Positions 7,802-14,135 of a stretch of DNA of 18,878 nt are shown piece after piece. Under the pieces are notes generated by a model. It made no database searches. It was not told where the DNA came from and saw only the letters and a program-made list of their open reading frames with translations. This DNA comes from Bacteroidota bacterium (GTDB taxonomy: Bacteria > Bacteroidota > Bacteroidia > Flavobacteriales > Flavobacteriaceae), in NCBI GenBank assembly GCA_023427845.1, contig JAEYZX010000200.1:1-18878 (forward strand), written 5' to 3'. The translations under genes were made by a program, and so were the position numbers. How positions within the stretch are numbered: position 1 is the first letter of the stretch; every line of letters begins with the position of its first letter.

Positions 7802-8965
7802 ATGGAAAAAAAGAAAAAAAAGGGTTATACGTTTCGTAAATTCATTCTCGACATTCACTTGTGGCTGGGAATAGCAAGTGCTATCGTCCTTTTCCTGGTT
7901 TGTCTTAGCGGAACCGTCTATACGTTCAGGCACGAGGTTGAACAGATTGCCGAACCGCACAAATACCATTTGGAGAAAACCAATGCACCAACGCAGCCCC
8001 TTTCCGAAATCATCCTGGCTACGCAAACGGAAACAAAAGGCAAAGTCACCCGCATCTCCGTCTATGACGATCCTGCAAGACCGCATGAACTCCAGGTCTC
8101 AAAATCCAAGGAAGACAAGCGCGGCGAAACATTTTTCGTCAATCAATATACCAACACCGTAATCGGAAGCGGGAAAGGACCAACAACCGAGTTCTTCATG
8201 TTTTTCTTCAAAATGCACCGCTGGCTGCTGCTCGATCAGGAAATCGGCCGCCCGATCGTTGGAACAGCAACCCTGATATTTATTCTGCTTACACTTACCG
8301 GACTATTTCTTTGGATCCCAAAAAAAATCAAAGGCTGGAAAAGTTTTAAACCGGGTCTCAAGATCAAATTCAACGCGAAATGGAAACGCATCAATCACGA
8401 CCTCCACAACGTACTCGGATTCTACACCTTTTTAATCGTGCTGATCATGGCAATCACCGGCTTGAGCTGGTCGTTTGAATGGTACAAAGACGGCCTCGGA
8501 AATGTGCTCGGAGCAAAGGTTTTCGGCGACCGGAATGCAAAAAAACCGGAATCGGTGCCAACCGACTCAGCATCCATAACCTTACAGGACGCCTTGAAGA
8601 TTTCCGCCACAGAACTTCCTTATAAAGGAAAAACAACAATATCGCTTCCAAAAGGACCTACAGGTTCGTATGAGATCAGCAAACAAAATGACGCCAATTT
8701 CAATAAATCGGCTTCCGATAAAATCGTGATCGATCAATATTCGGGAGAAATTTTGCAGAAATCCATTTTTGCCGAAAAATCGACCGGCGAGAAAATAGCA
8801 GCGCAAATCAAGGCGATACACCTTGGCGAGATCTACGGACTCTTCTCGAAAATCATCTACTTCATCAGTTGCCTGATCGCGACAAGCCTTCCCGTGACCG
8901 GAATTATCATCTGGATCAACAAATTGAAAAAGAAAGAAAAGAAGAAACTTGCCATCAAACCCTAA
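7802..8965 (+). CDS. PepSY-associated transmembrane protein, iron-uptake linked
   Basis: 387 residues with a PepSY_TM layout: a first helix about 17-38 preceded by a His (DIHLWLGIASAIVLF), a periplasmic PepSY domain about 45-130, a helix pair around 135-180 (KMHRWLLLDQE then GTATLIFILLTLTGLFLWIP), a helix near 205-228 preceded by NHDLHN, a second PepSY-like domain, and a last helix near 350-372. The C-terminus is very basic and cytoplasmic. The conserved histidines at helix starts resemble those in PiuB/FsrB-like proteins that may bind haem and reduce ferric siderophores. Lies 71 nt after the siderophore receptor on the same strand, so probably the same transcript. The exact role is unproven; a ferric-siderophore reductase is the leading inference. 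Confidence 0.85.
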   Translation: MEKKKKKGYTFRKFILDIHLWLGIASAIVLFLVCLSGTVYTFRHEVEQIAEPHKYHLEKTNAPTQPLSEIILATQTETKGKVTRISVYDDPARPHELQVSKSKEDKRGETFFVNQYTNTVIGSGKGPTTEFFMFFFKMHRWLLLDQEIGRPIVGTATLIFILLTLTGLFLWIPKKIKGWKSFKPGLKIKFNAKWKRINHDLHNVLGFYTFLIVLIMAITGLSWSFEWYKDGLGNVLGAKVFGDRNAKKPESVPTDSASITLQDALKISATELPYKGKTTISLPKGPTGSYEISKQNDANFNKSASDKIVIDQYSGEILQKSIFAEKSTGEKIAAQIKAIHLGEIYGLFSKIIYFISCLIATSLPVTGIIIWINKLKKKEKKKLAIKP

Positions 8966-8998
8966 CAAAACTTTATGGCGCTTCGCTTTAATTCTTTG

Positions 8999-9006
8999 TA
9001 ACTTTG
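8999..9006 (+). promoter_or_regulatory. Promoter -7 element (TAACTTTG) of the bacilliredoxin gene
   Basis: Exact TAnnTTTG match 24 bases before the start codon at 9031, in the 65-nt gap after the PepSY gene. No convincing -33 TTG. Confidence 0.6.
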
Positions 9007-9030
9007 CGACTCAACTAAAACAACAAAACA

Positions 9031-9441
9031 ATGTATCCAGAAGAAATGGTTAAACCGATGCGTGCCGAGTTGGCCGATGCAGGTTTTCAGGAATTATATA
9101 CCGCAGACGAAGTTAAAAATGCGATTTCAAAATCGGGAACTACTATGGTTGTCGTGAATTCGGTTTGCGGATGCGCCGCACGTAATGCACGTCCGGGATC
9201 AAAAATGAGCCTCGACAACAATAAAAAACCGGGCCAGTTGGTAACGGTTTTTGCCGGAGTCGACAAAGAAGCTGTTGACGCAGCACGCGGATTCATGTTC
9301 CCGTTCCCGCCCTCATCGCCAAGCATCGCTTTGTTCAAAGACGGAGAGCTGGTCCACATGCTTGAGCGCCACCACATCGAAGGCCGACCTGCCGAACTTA
9401 TAGCCGACAACCTAAAAGACGCGTTCAACGAGCATTGCTAA
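9031..9441 (+). CDS. Bacilliredoxin, BrxA/BrxB (YphP/YqiW) family
   Basis: 136 residues, full length for the family. The active-site motif VCGCAARNARPG places the CGC cysteines at 46 and 48; the thioredoxin-like fold continues with QLVTVFAGVDKEAVDAARG and FPPSSPSIALFKDGELVHMLERHHIEG. In Bacillus these cytosolic proteins remove bacillithiol from S-bacillithiolated proteins; Bacteroidota carrying such genes may also make bacillithiol, but that is not shown here. Own promoter and strong terminator suggest a single-gene transcript. Assignment to the family is secure; the BrxA versus BrxB choice is not made. Confidence 0.93.
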   Translation: MYPEEMVKPMRAELADAGFQELYTADEVKNAISKSGTTMVVVNSVCGCAARNARPGSKMSLDNNKKPGQLVTVFAGVDKEAVDAARGFMFPFPPSSPSIALFKDGELVHMLERHHIEGRPAELIADNLKDAFNEHC

Positions 9442-9458
9442 GACAAAAATAATTTTAG

Positions 9459-9499
9459 CCACAGGATCACAGATTTTATTTGTGAACCTGTGGTTTTTT
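9459..9499 (+). terminator. Rho-independent terminator after the bacilliredoxin gene
   Basis: The stem CCACAGG-A-TCACA pairs with TGTGA-A-CCTGTGG (12 pairs around one A-A mismatch) with a 9-nt loop, followed directly by six T residues. It begins 17 nt after the stop codon. Confidence 0.85.
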
Positions 9500-9503
9500 A
9501 TTT

Positions 9504-9574
9504 GAAGCTGTTCCTGCTCTCGCCTTTATCTTTGTTCGTTCCTCTCAAAGGATAGCAGCTCCATCAGGGCTAGG
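9504..9574 (-). repeat. Dispersed intergenic repeat, copy B (minus orientation)
   Basis: Read on the minus strand, this segment runs from CCTAGCCCTGATGGAGC to GGAACAGCTTC and aligns almost throughout with the copy at 12096-12181, including the shared words GATAAAGGCGA and GGAACAGCTTC. The central hairpin is short here (CTTTG/CAAAG, flanked by TAT/ATA). It lies just after the terminator of the bacilliredoxin gene and before the trhO promoter. It has no coding potential. Confidence 0.8.
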
Positions 9575-9651
9575 GCATTTGCCTGCGTACGACAATTAAC
9601 GGTTGGCTTTTGACCTTCGCCTTTCGATTTTCGACTTCCGACATTATTCGC

Positions 9652-9659
9652 TACTTTTG
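9652..9659 (+). promoter_or_regulatory. Promoter -7 element (TACTTTTG) of trhO
   Basis: Exact TAnnTTTG match 27 bases before the trhO start codon. The remaining 80 bases between repeat copy B and this element are low-complexity pyrimidine-rich DNA with no other clear signal. Confidence 0.6.
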
Positions 9660-9686
9660 CACCTCCAAACTTAAACTGTTTATAGC

Positions 9687-11039
9687 ATGCAACTGTACAA
9701 CACTTTAAGCGCCGAGCAAAGAGCCGAGCTGATTGACGATGCCGGAAAACAACGACTTACACTGTCGTTCTATGCCTATGCGCTAATCGAAAACCCCACA
9801 CAATTTAGAAATGAATTATTCCTGGCCTGGAATCCGCTTGAGGTTTTGGGACGAATCTATGTTGCCCACGAAGGCATCAATGCGCAGCTTTCGCTCCCGG
9901 CCGATCATTTTTATGAATTCAAGGACACTATAGAGAAATACGATTTCATGAAAGGCATCCGGCTCAACATTGCCGTTGAACACGATGACCATTCATTTTT
10001 GAAACTGACAATAAAAGTCAGGGATAAAATCGTTGCCGACGGATTAAATGACGACACGTTCGACGTCACCAACAAAGGCATCCACCTAAAAGCCAAAGAT
10101 TTCAACGAACTTCTCGAAGACCCCGATACGATTGTCGTTGATATGCGAAACCATTACGAAAGTGAAATCGGCCATTTCAAAAAAGCGATAAAACCCGACG
10201 TGGATACCTTTCGCGAGTCACTGCCAATTATTGAAGAGCAGCTTGCAGAACACAAATCGGACAAAAAATTGTTGATGTACTGTACAGGCGGAATCCGATG
10301 CGAAAAAGCCAGCGCATATTTCAAACACCGCGGATTCGAAAATGTTTACCAGCTAGAGGGCGGAATCATCGAATATACGCGGCAGATCAAGGAGCAAGGC
10401 CTGGAAAGCAAATTCATTGGGAAAAATTTTGTTTTTGACCACCGACTCGGCGAACGCATCACCGACGATATCGTATCGCAATGCCATCAGTGCGGCAAAC
10501 CGTGCGACGATCATACGAATTGCGCCAATGAAGGGTGCCATTTGCTGTTTATTCAGTGTGAAGAATGTGCCGCCGCGATGGAAGGTTGCTGCTCGGCCGA
10601 ATGTGTCGATATAATCCATCTTCCCGAAGAAGAACAAAAAGCGATTCGCCGCGGCGTTATGAACGGAAACAAGATTTTCAAAAAAGGAAAATCGGATAAA
10701 CTGACGTTTAAAAACGGATCGTCAAATTCGGTCACCGCAATCGCAAAACCAAAAACGGTAAAGTCAAAAGAAGCGAAAATCAAAAAAACGTATATTGGAA
10801 AAGGCGTTCACTTCTTTCCAAAAGCAAACATCGGACAGTTCCTTATAGAAAACGGTTCTGTAAATGTTGGTGATAAAATCCTGATTTCAGGCCCCACGAC
10901 AGGAAACGAAGAACTGGTGATTTCCGATATGTATGTCAACGATGTGCGCGCACAGTCGGCCGGCGCAGGTGATTTATGTTCGATAAAAGTCCCATTCCGG
11001 ATTCGCTTGTCAGATAAATTGTATATTTTAGAAGCCTGA
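9687..11039 (+). CDS. trhO: tRNA uridine(34) hydroxylase TrhO with extra C-terminal U32-like domain
   Basis: 450 residues. TrhO (YceA) uses O2 to hydroxylate U34 of certain tRNAs to 5-hydroxyuridine. Residues about 5-125 are the N-terminal acylphosphatase-like domain, and 130-235 the rhodanese domain with active-site loop CTGGIRC (C199). Residues 266-306 are a cysteine-rich zinc-ribbon-like segment with ten Cys, including CHQCGKPC and CEECAAAMEGCC. E. coli TrhO is about 350 residues; here a basic linker (331-367) leads to an additional domain at 368-450 (YIGKGVHFFPKANIGQF, VNVGDKILISGPTTG, LSDKLYILEA). That segment resembles the EF-Tu-domain-2-like C-terminal barrel of U32 proteins, the family of TrhP, which makes the same modification by another route. 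The resemblance is judged by eye. A radical SAM gene follows after 10 nt. Confidence 0.92.
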   Translation: MQLYNTLSAEQRAELIDDAGKQRLTLSFYAYALIENPTQFRNELFLAWNPLEVLGRIYVAHEGINAQLSLPADHFYEFKDTIEKYDFMKGIRLNIAVEHDDHSFLKLTIKVRDKIVADGLNDDTFDVTNKGIHLKAKDFNELLEDPDTIVVDMRNHYESEIGHFKKAIKPDVDTFRESLPIIEEQLAEHKSDKKLLMYCTGGIRCEKASAYFKHRGFENVYQLEGGIIEYTRQIKEQGLESKFIGKNFVFDHRLGERITDDIVSQCHQCGKPCDDHTNCANEGCHLLFIQCEECAAAMEGCCSAECVDIIHLPEEEQKAIRRGVMNGNKIFKKGKSDKLTFKNGSSNSVTAIAKPKTVKSKEAKIKKTYIGKGVHFFPKANIGQFLIENGSVNVGDKILISGPTTGNEELVISDMYVNDVRAQSAGAGDLCSIKVPFRIRLSDKLYILEA

Positions 11040-11049
11040 CCCTCGATAG

Positions 11050-12084
11050 ATGGATATTTACAAAATACTTAAAGTCAACCAATACATTAAAAATCACCGA
11101 ATTAAATTTCTTGGTTTGTGGCTGCTTTCGGTATTGAACAGGCGCTATCTCGCGATCCAGCTCGACCCTGTGCTTGCATGCAACCTTCGTTGCAAAATGT
11201 GTTATTTCACCGACGCCGAATTCGTAAAAACGAACATGAAAGGCATCATGAGCGAAACGGATATCGAACCTATGGCACAGGCAATTTTTAAAAATGCCCT
11301 AAAACTCCAGATTGGCTGTGGTGCCGAACCGGCGTTATTTAAGCATAACGTGAGGCTGATTGAAACTGCAAAACAGCATAAAGTGCCGTATATCAGCATG
11401 GTCACTAACGGAAATCTGTTTGAAGAACAAGACATCGTCAATCTTTCGCGTGCCGGGCTTGATGAACTGATAATCTCAATGCATGGCGTGACAAAAGAAA
11501 CGTATGAAGACTTGATGGACAAGGCAGATTATTCGAAGTTTCATGACATTTTACGTTACATTACAAACGAAAAGAAAGTCAACCCCAAACTTCGGCTGCG
11601 GATTAATTATACGTTCAATCAGGATAATTTTTTTGAACTCGGGCAATTTTTTGAAGTTTATGGAAAATACGCGATCGACATTATCCAGCTTCGGCCAATA
11701 GACAAGATCGGCGAAACCACATACAATGAATTCAGCCTGAAGAAAATCGAAAATGATTATTCGCGGATTGCCGGAAACATGAAATCGGAAGCTTCAAAAA
11801 GAAAAATCACGTTGTTGTATCCGCAATCGGTATATCGCAACGAAGCCGAGTCGCTAAAGGTCAAAACCAAAAATGACAGTTCGTATTTGATTCCGTATAC
11901 GTATTGTTATGTTTCGCCCAAATTCTTCTGGAAAGAGGATTTCGACTGGAAATCGGAATCGTTCCAATCATGGAAGAAACGCAGCAATTGGGACATGCAG
12001 CTGTTGAAGAATGTCTTTACTTCTCGAGAAGCCCTCGACAAGACGAACCGGAACATGCTGAATTACTCGGTCGAACTCAATTAG
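11050..12084 (+). CDS. Radical SAM protein of unknown substrate
   Basis: 344 residues. The cluster-binding motif CNLRCKMC (C44, C48, C51; CxxxCxxC) follows the strand AIQLDPVLA. GCGAEP (89-94) takes the place of the SAM-binding GGEP motif, and SMVTNGNLF and LDELIISMHG mark later strands of the barrel. The core ends near residue 270; the C-terminal 70 residues contain one cysteine (YTYCYVSP) and many Trp/Lys, but no SPASM or twitch cluster pattern. The start ATG lies 10 nt after trhO, so the two are probably cotranscribed. It recalls MoaA/heme-D1-like or sugar-modifying radical SAM proteins, yet nothing in the sequence fixes the substrate. A tRNA-modifying role would be guilt by association only. 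Confidence 0.85.
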   Translation: MDIYKILKVNQYIKNHRIKFLGLWLLSVLNRRYLAIQLDPVLACNLRCKMCYFTDAEFVKTNMKGIMSETDIEPMAQAIFKNALKLQIGCGAEPALFKHNVRLIETAKQHKVPYISMVTNGNLFEEQDIVNLSRAGLDELIISMHGVTKETYEDLMDKADYSKFHDILRYITNEKKVNPKLRLRINYTFNQDNFFELGQFFEVYGKYAIDIIQLRPIDKIGETTYNEFSLKKIENDYSRIAGNMKSEASKRKITLLYPQSVYRNEAESLKVKTKNDSSYLIPYTYCYVSPKFFWKEDFDWKSESFQSWKKRSNWDMQLLKNVFTSREALDKTNRNMLNYSVELN

Positions 12085-12095
12085 AAGAACACACC

Positions 12096-12181
12096 CCTAG
12101 CCCGGATGGCAGCCGGTATCCTTTTGTAGCCCGAGGGTTTCGGGCAACAAAAGATAAAGGCGAACAGCCGGGAACAGCTTC
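12096..12181 (+). repeat. Dispersed intergenic repeat, copy A (plus orientation)
   Basis: Runs from CCTAGCCCGGATGGC to GGAACAGCTTC, 11 nt after the radical SAM stop. The centre is a long hairpin: CTTTTGT-A-GCCCGA (12121-12134) pairs with TCGGGC-A-ACAAAAG (12140-12153), 13 pairs with one A-A mismatch and a 5-nt loop; flanking TAT/ATA extends it past a bulged C. No T-tract follows, so it is not a normal terminator. Related copies lie at 9504-9574 and 16439-16517. Confidence 0.8.
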
Positions 12182-12267
12182 AAAAAACCATCAATCGCAC
12201 CACGCATCCGTTTCGTCTTTAACATCGCCGCACAAGCGGTAGCGTCATCATTCCAACTAAAAAATAC

Positions 12268-12275
12268 TATATTTG
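12268..12275 (+). promoter_or_regulatory. Promoter -7 element (TATATTTG) of the ricT-gldH-PBP1A operon
   Basis: Exact TAnnTTTG match 55 bases before the ricT start. The interval between repeat copy A and this box (12182-12267) shows no other clear feature. Confidence 0.6.
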
Positions 12276-12288
12276 CGTACGAATCGTT

Positions 12289-12318
12289 TTAAGAACTTAA
12301 GTCGCGCGATGTCGCGAC
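12289..12318 (+). promoter_or_regulatory. Two adjacent palindromes in the ricT leader
   Basis: TTAAG-AA-CTTAA (12289-12300) is followed without a gap by GTCGCG-CGATGT-CGCGAC (12301-12318), a pure-GC six-pair hairpin in otherwise AT-rich DNA. They fill most of the predicted leader downstream of the -7 box and end 12 nt before the ATG at 12331. They could be an operator pair or an RNA hairpin that modulates translation. Confidence 0.45.
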
Positions 12319-12330
12319 ACTACATATATC

Positions 12331-13662
12331 ATGGCATGTACAAGTTGCTCAACTTCTGATGGCGGAGCGCCTAAGGGTTGTAAGAATAACGGCACCTGCG
12401 GAACCGACAGTTGTAACAAACTGACCGTTTTTGACTGGCTCGCCAACATGAACCTCGCCAATGGCGAAAAACCGTTTGACTGCGTTGAAGTACGCTTCAA
12501 AAATGGCCGCAAGGAATTTTACAGAAACAGCGACAACCTGACGCTAAGCATTGGGGACATCGTTGCGACTGAGGCCGCTCCCGGACATGACGTCGGAATC
12601 GTAACGCTCACGGGCGAACTCGTCAAGATCCAAATGAAGAAAAAAGGCGTGAGTCACCAAAGCGCAGAAGTTCCAAAAATATACCGTAAAGCCTCACAAA
12701 AAGACATCGACATCTGGTCGAATGCGCGTGATCGTGAAGAACCTATGAAAGTTCGGGCACGTGAGCTTGCAATTCAGCATAAATTGGAAATGAAAATTTC
12801 GGATATCGAATTCCAGGGCGACGGATCGAAGGCGACCTTCTATTATACTGCAAACGACCGTATCGATTTTAGACAGTTGATCAAGGATTTTGCGCGCGAG
12901 TTCAGCACCCGAATCGAGATGAAACAGGTGGGTTTCCGCCAGGAGGCATCGCGCCTGGGCGGAATCGGATCATGCGGACGCGAATTGTGCTGTTCGACAT
13001 GGCTGACCGACTTTAGGAGCGTAAATACTTCTGCGGCGCGTTATCAACAGTTGTCGCTGAATCCGCAAAAATTGGCCGGCCAGTGCGGGAAGCTGAAATG
13101 CTGCTTGAACTACGAACTTGACACTTACATGGATGCGCTTCAGGATTTTCCTGATTTCGACACAAAACTCATTACCGAAAAGGGCGATGCAGTGTGCCAG
13201 AAACAGGACATTTTCAAGGGTCTGATGTGGTTTGCCTATACCAACAACTTTTCGAACTGGCAGGTATTGCGGATCGAACAGGTTCGCGAAATCATTGCCG
13301 AAAATAAAAATAAAGTCAAGGTTTCTTCGTTGGAAGATTACGCGCTTGAGGTTGCCGCGGCACCGGAAAAGGATTTCAACAATGCGATGGGCCAGGAGAG
13401 CCTTACGCGATTTGACCAGCCTAAGAAAAAGAAAAGGCCAAACAAAAAACGCAAACCTGCCGATGCAGTTTCCGCAACGCCGGGCGCTCGACAGTCAGGC
13501 CCGAAAATCCAACCGGGAAAACCACAGGGGCAAAAATCCGGTAATCCGAAATTACAGCCGAATGGTCCGGGTGCGGGTCAGCAGCAATCAAAGAAAAAAG
13601 ATAACCGCAGGCCGAACGACAGAATCATAAAACCCGGTAACCGAAATGAATCTAAGGAATAG
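12331..13662 (+). CDS. ricT: RicT-like PSP1-domain protein
   Basis: 443 residues. The N-terminus is cysteine-rich (C3, C6, C17, C23, C28). The PSP1 domain (about 50-340) has the conserved cysteine clusters GSCGRELCC (213-221) and QCGKLKCC (251-258), as in Bacillus RicT (YaaT), which forms an Fe-S-containing complex with RicA and RicF and influences RNase Y-dependent RNA processing. RicA and RicF are not in this window, so a Ric complex here is not implied. Residues about 363-443 are a low-complexity tail rich in Lys, Pro, Gly, Asn and Gln, probably disordered and nucleic-acid binding. Bacillus RicT is about 275 residues, so both ends are extended. The tail's last codons overlap gldH by 17 nt. 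Confidence 0.9.
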   Translation: MACTSCSTSDGGAPKGCKNNGTCGTDSCNKLTVFDWLANMNLANGEKPFDCVEVRFKNGRKEFYRNSDNLTLSIGDIVATEAAPGHDVGIVTLTGELVKIQMKKKGVSHQSAEVPKIYRKASQKDIDIWSNARDREEPMKVRARELAIQHKLEMKISDIEFQGDGSKATFYYTANDRIDFRQLIKDFAREFSTRIEMKQVGFRQEASRLGGIGSCGRELCCSTWLTDFRSVNTSAARYQQLSLNPQKLAGQCGKLKCCLNYELDTYMDALQDFPDFDTKLITEKGDAVCQKQDIFKGLMWFAYTNNFSNWQVLRIEQVREIIAENKNKVKVSSLEDYALEVAAAPEKDFNNAMGQESLTRFDQPKKKKRPNKKRKPADAVSATPGARQSGPKIQPGKPQGQKSGNPKLQPNGPGAGQQQSKKKDNRRPNDRIIKPGNRNESKE

Positions 13663-14131
13663 CATTCTTTGTGTTTTAACGGTTTTGCTCGTTGTTGCAT
13701 GCGACGAGAAGCGCGTGTTCGACGATTATAAATCGGTTGGTACTTCATGGCACAAGGACAGCATCATTACTTTTGCATTGCCCAAGCTCGATACGGTAAC
13801 ACCATATAATTTATATGTCAACATCCGCAACAACGACAATTACGAATTCAGCAATCTGTTTTTGATCGTATCGCTTGAACATGAAAGCGGAGTAACGAAG
13901 GTCGATACCTTGGAATACATGATGGCAACACCTGATGGCGAGCTGCTTGGTGAAGGGTTTTCGGATATCAAAGAAAATAAACTTATTTATAAAGAACGTG
14001 CCTATTTCAAACCCGCAGGCCAATTCAACGTCAGCATCCGACAGGCGGTGCGGCAGAATGGCAAAGTTTCGGGCGTTGAAAAACTTGAAGGAATTTCGGA
14101 AATTGGATTCAGGATCGAATCATTAGAATAA
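13646..14131 (+). CDS. gldH: Gliding motility lipoprotein GldH
   Basis: 161 residues. Lipoprotein signal peptide with lipobox VVAC (lipidated Cys19), then the GldH signature DEKRVFDDYKSVGTSWHKDS. The rest is a beta-rich domain of about 130 residues, the usual length. GldH is one of the lipoproteins needed for gliding in Flavobacterium johnsoniae and is required for normal function of the gliding/type IX secretion machinery. The ATG lies inside the end of ricT (17-nt overlap, different frame), implying translational coupling; the PBP1A gene starts 4 nt after its stop. Presence of gldH supports placement in Flavobacteriaceae, but does not by itself prove motility. Confidence 0.93.
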   Translation: MNLRNSILCVLTVLLVVACDEKRVFDDYKSVGTSWHKDSIITFALPKLDTVTPYNLYVNIRNNDNYEFSNLFLIVSLEHESGVTKVDTLEYMMATPDGELLGEGFSDIKENKLIYKERAYFKPAGQFNVSIRQAVRQNGKVSGVEKLEGISEIGFRIESLE

Positions 14132-14135
14132 CATT

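Noticed and set aside
12121..12153. Repeat copy A hairpin as a simple rho-independent terminator for the radical SAM gene
   Set aside because: The stem is strong, but no T-tract follows on either strand and related copies lie in both orientations relative to their genes.
11904..12242. Open frame of 112 codons across the end of the radical SAM gene and repeat copy A
   Set aside because: It runs in another frame inside the SAM gene and then through the hairpin repeat; no family resemblance and no initiation signal.
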